DNA of 64,000 nt from Paramecium octaurelia (taxonomy: Eukaryota > Ciliophora > Oligohymenophorea > Peniculida > Parameciidae). The stretch spans positions 537,829 to 601,828 of the forward strand of contig CAJJDP010000031.1 in NCBI GenBank assembly GCA_905182995.1, given 5' to 3'. Shown here one piece after another: positions 63,389 to 64,000 of this stretch. Numbering within the stretch: the stretch's first letter is position 1; each line of letters begins with the position of its first letter. The position numbers and the translations under genes were made by a program. Under the pieces are notes generated by a model. That model was not told the DNA's origin, searched no databases, and was given only the letters and a program-made list of their open reading frames with translations.

Positions 63389-63389
63389 N

Positions 63390-64000
63390 TTCTAATTTGA
63401 TAAGCAATATTTAAACTAAAATTTTTTTATCAGAGCTACAAATCTTAAATAAGCATTCTTGTATGTAAAAATGAGCACAATCAGGTAAAGCTAAAACAAG
63501 CGCGGTACATGATTATTAAGTAATGTGACACAACAAATAGAACTACATGTTAACTCACTTCTCTAACCCTGTATCAGTATTAATAACAAAGATTATTAAC
63601 ATTTTGTGTAATATAGGGATTGGTTTTATAAAATTAACTGAATGTTCACCTTCTTGTTATCTTCCTTCCAGTTACTTTACTAAATTTATTCAAAAAATAG
63701 TGCATCTGATAGTTTCTACTCTAAGTGTGATACATATTAAGGTGGCACTTATACTTTTGGAGATGCTGTTCTATGAATGATACTAGTGCTAAACATTTCA
63801 TGGTACAACCTTCTAATTAACTCCAAGAATAATTTTTCAAGGCTAACTAAACTCTATAGTATATATATTTTGTATATGGACAATGCTCTCTCCTTAATAA
63901 GTATTTAAGAATTCAAAAAAAGGTGCAAGTTACTTATAGAAGTTGCTGATAATTGTTCATTGCAAGGATAGTTATTAAGTAAATGAGATGCAGGCATGAG
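63390..64000. repeat. Duplicated segment 5, second copy after the N at 63389 (cut by window end)
   Basis: Identical to 61284-61894 as far as visible, including a 77-codon standard-code ORF (61441-61674 and 63547-63780). Confidence 0.85.

Noticed and set aside
1..64000. CRISPR arrays, prokaryotic operons, insertion sequences or telomeric repeats
   Set aside because: No regularly spaced repeats, transposase motifs or ciliate telomere (CCCCAA/CCCAAA) arrays were found; the genes are eukaryotic with introns.

Overview
The window reads as ciliate macronuclear DNA, most likely Paramecium or a close relative. Proteins with clear family signatures (eIF5, uL30, beta-carbonic anhydrase, an oxysterol-binding protein, an arrestin) can only be read if TAA and TAG are glutamine and TGA is the sole stop. 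Their reading frames are restored by very short introns of 21-36 nt, nearly all GTA...AG. Genes are packed on both strands with gaps often under 60 bp, and the DNA is very AT-rich.

Layout. 0-3 kb: a CUE-domain protein and a Cache-type membrane receptor. 3.3-6.2 kb: translation factor eIF5 and a tRNA-Phe(GAA), both present twice. 6.7-19.9 kb is gene-dense: a hypothetical protein, a beta-carbonic anhydrase with a polar tail, a zinc-binding MORN protein, a protein kinase whose catalytic HRD is HRN, ribosomal protein uL30, a PH-ORD oxysterol-binding protein, an FCP1/SCP-type phosphatase with a long N-terminal extension, and a probably myristoylated MORN protein. 22.5-31.2 kb: a 2830-residue membrane protein (cysteine-rich ectodomain, beta-helix-like repeats, multi-pass C-terminus). 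31.6-39.4 kb: an OGFr-domain protein, a zinc-finger protein and an arrestin. 39.6-41.9 kb: a decayed B-box plus glycine/tryptophan-repeat gene. 41.9-44.6 kb: no convincing gene, but a perfect 15-bp inverted repeat. 46.0-53.6 kb: an intronless 2499-residue cysteine-rich membrane protein with CGDG/CDDGN repeats. From about 54 kb to the end I recognise no family, only scattered coding-like fragments.

The main structural signal is that the window holds five single N characters (4865, 21108, 33238, 59759, 63389), and each is followed at once by a copy of the sequence that precedes it (1369, 1347, 1353 and 1446 bp, and at least 611 bp cut off by the window end). This is what overlapping contig ends joined by one N would produce, so the second copies of eIF5, tRNA-Phe, the MORN gene end, the 169-residue ORF and the OGFr gene should be counted once.

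The genes do not form one pathway; this is an ordinary eukaryotic mix of housekeeping, signalling and surface proteins. The most unusual items are the HRN kinase, the two giant receptor-like proteins, the perfect hairpin, and the many decayed coding stretches, which would fit loss of duplicates after whole-genome duplication. With one stop codon in AT-rich DNA, TGA-free frames of 150-250 codons arise by chance, so low-confidence ORFs are marked as such. All coordinates and intron positions were derived by hand.
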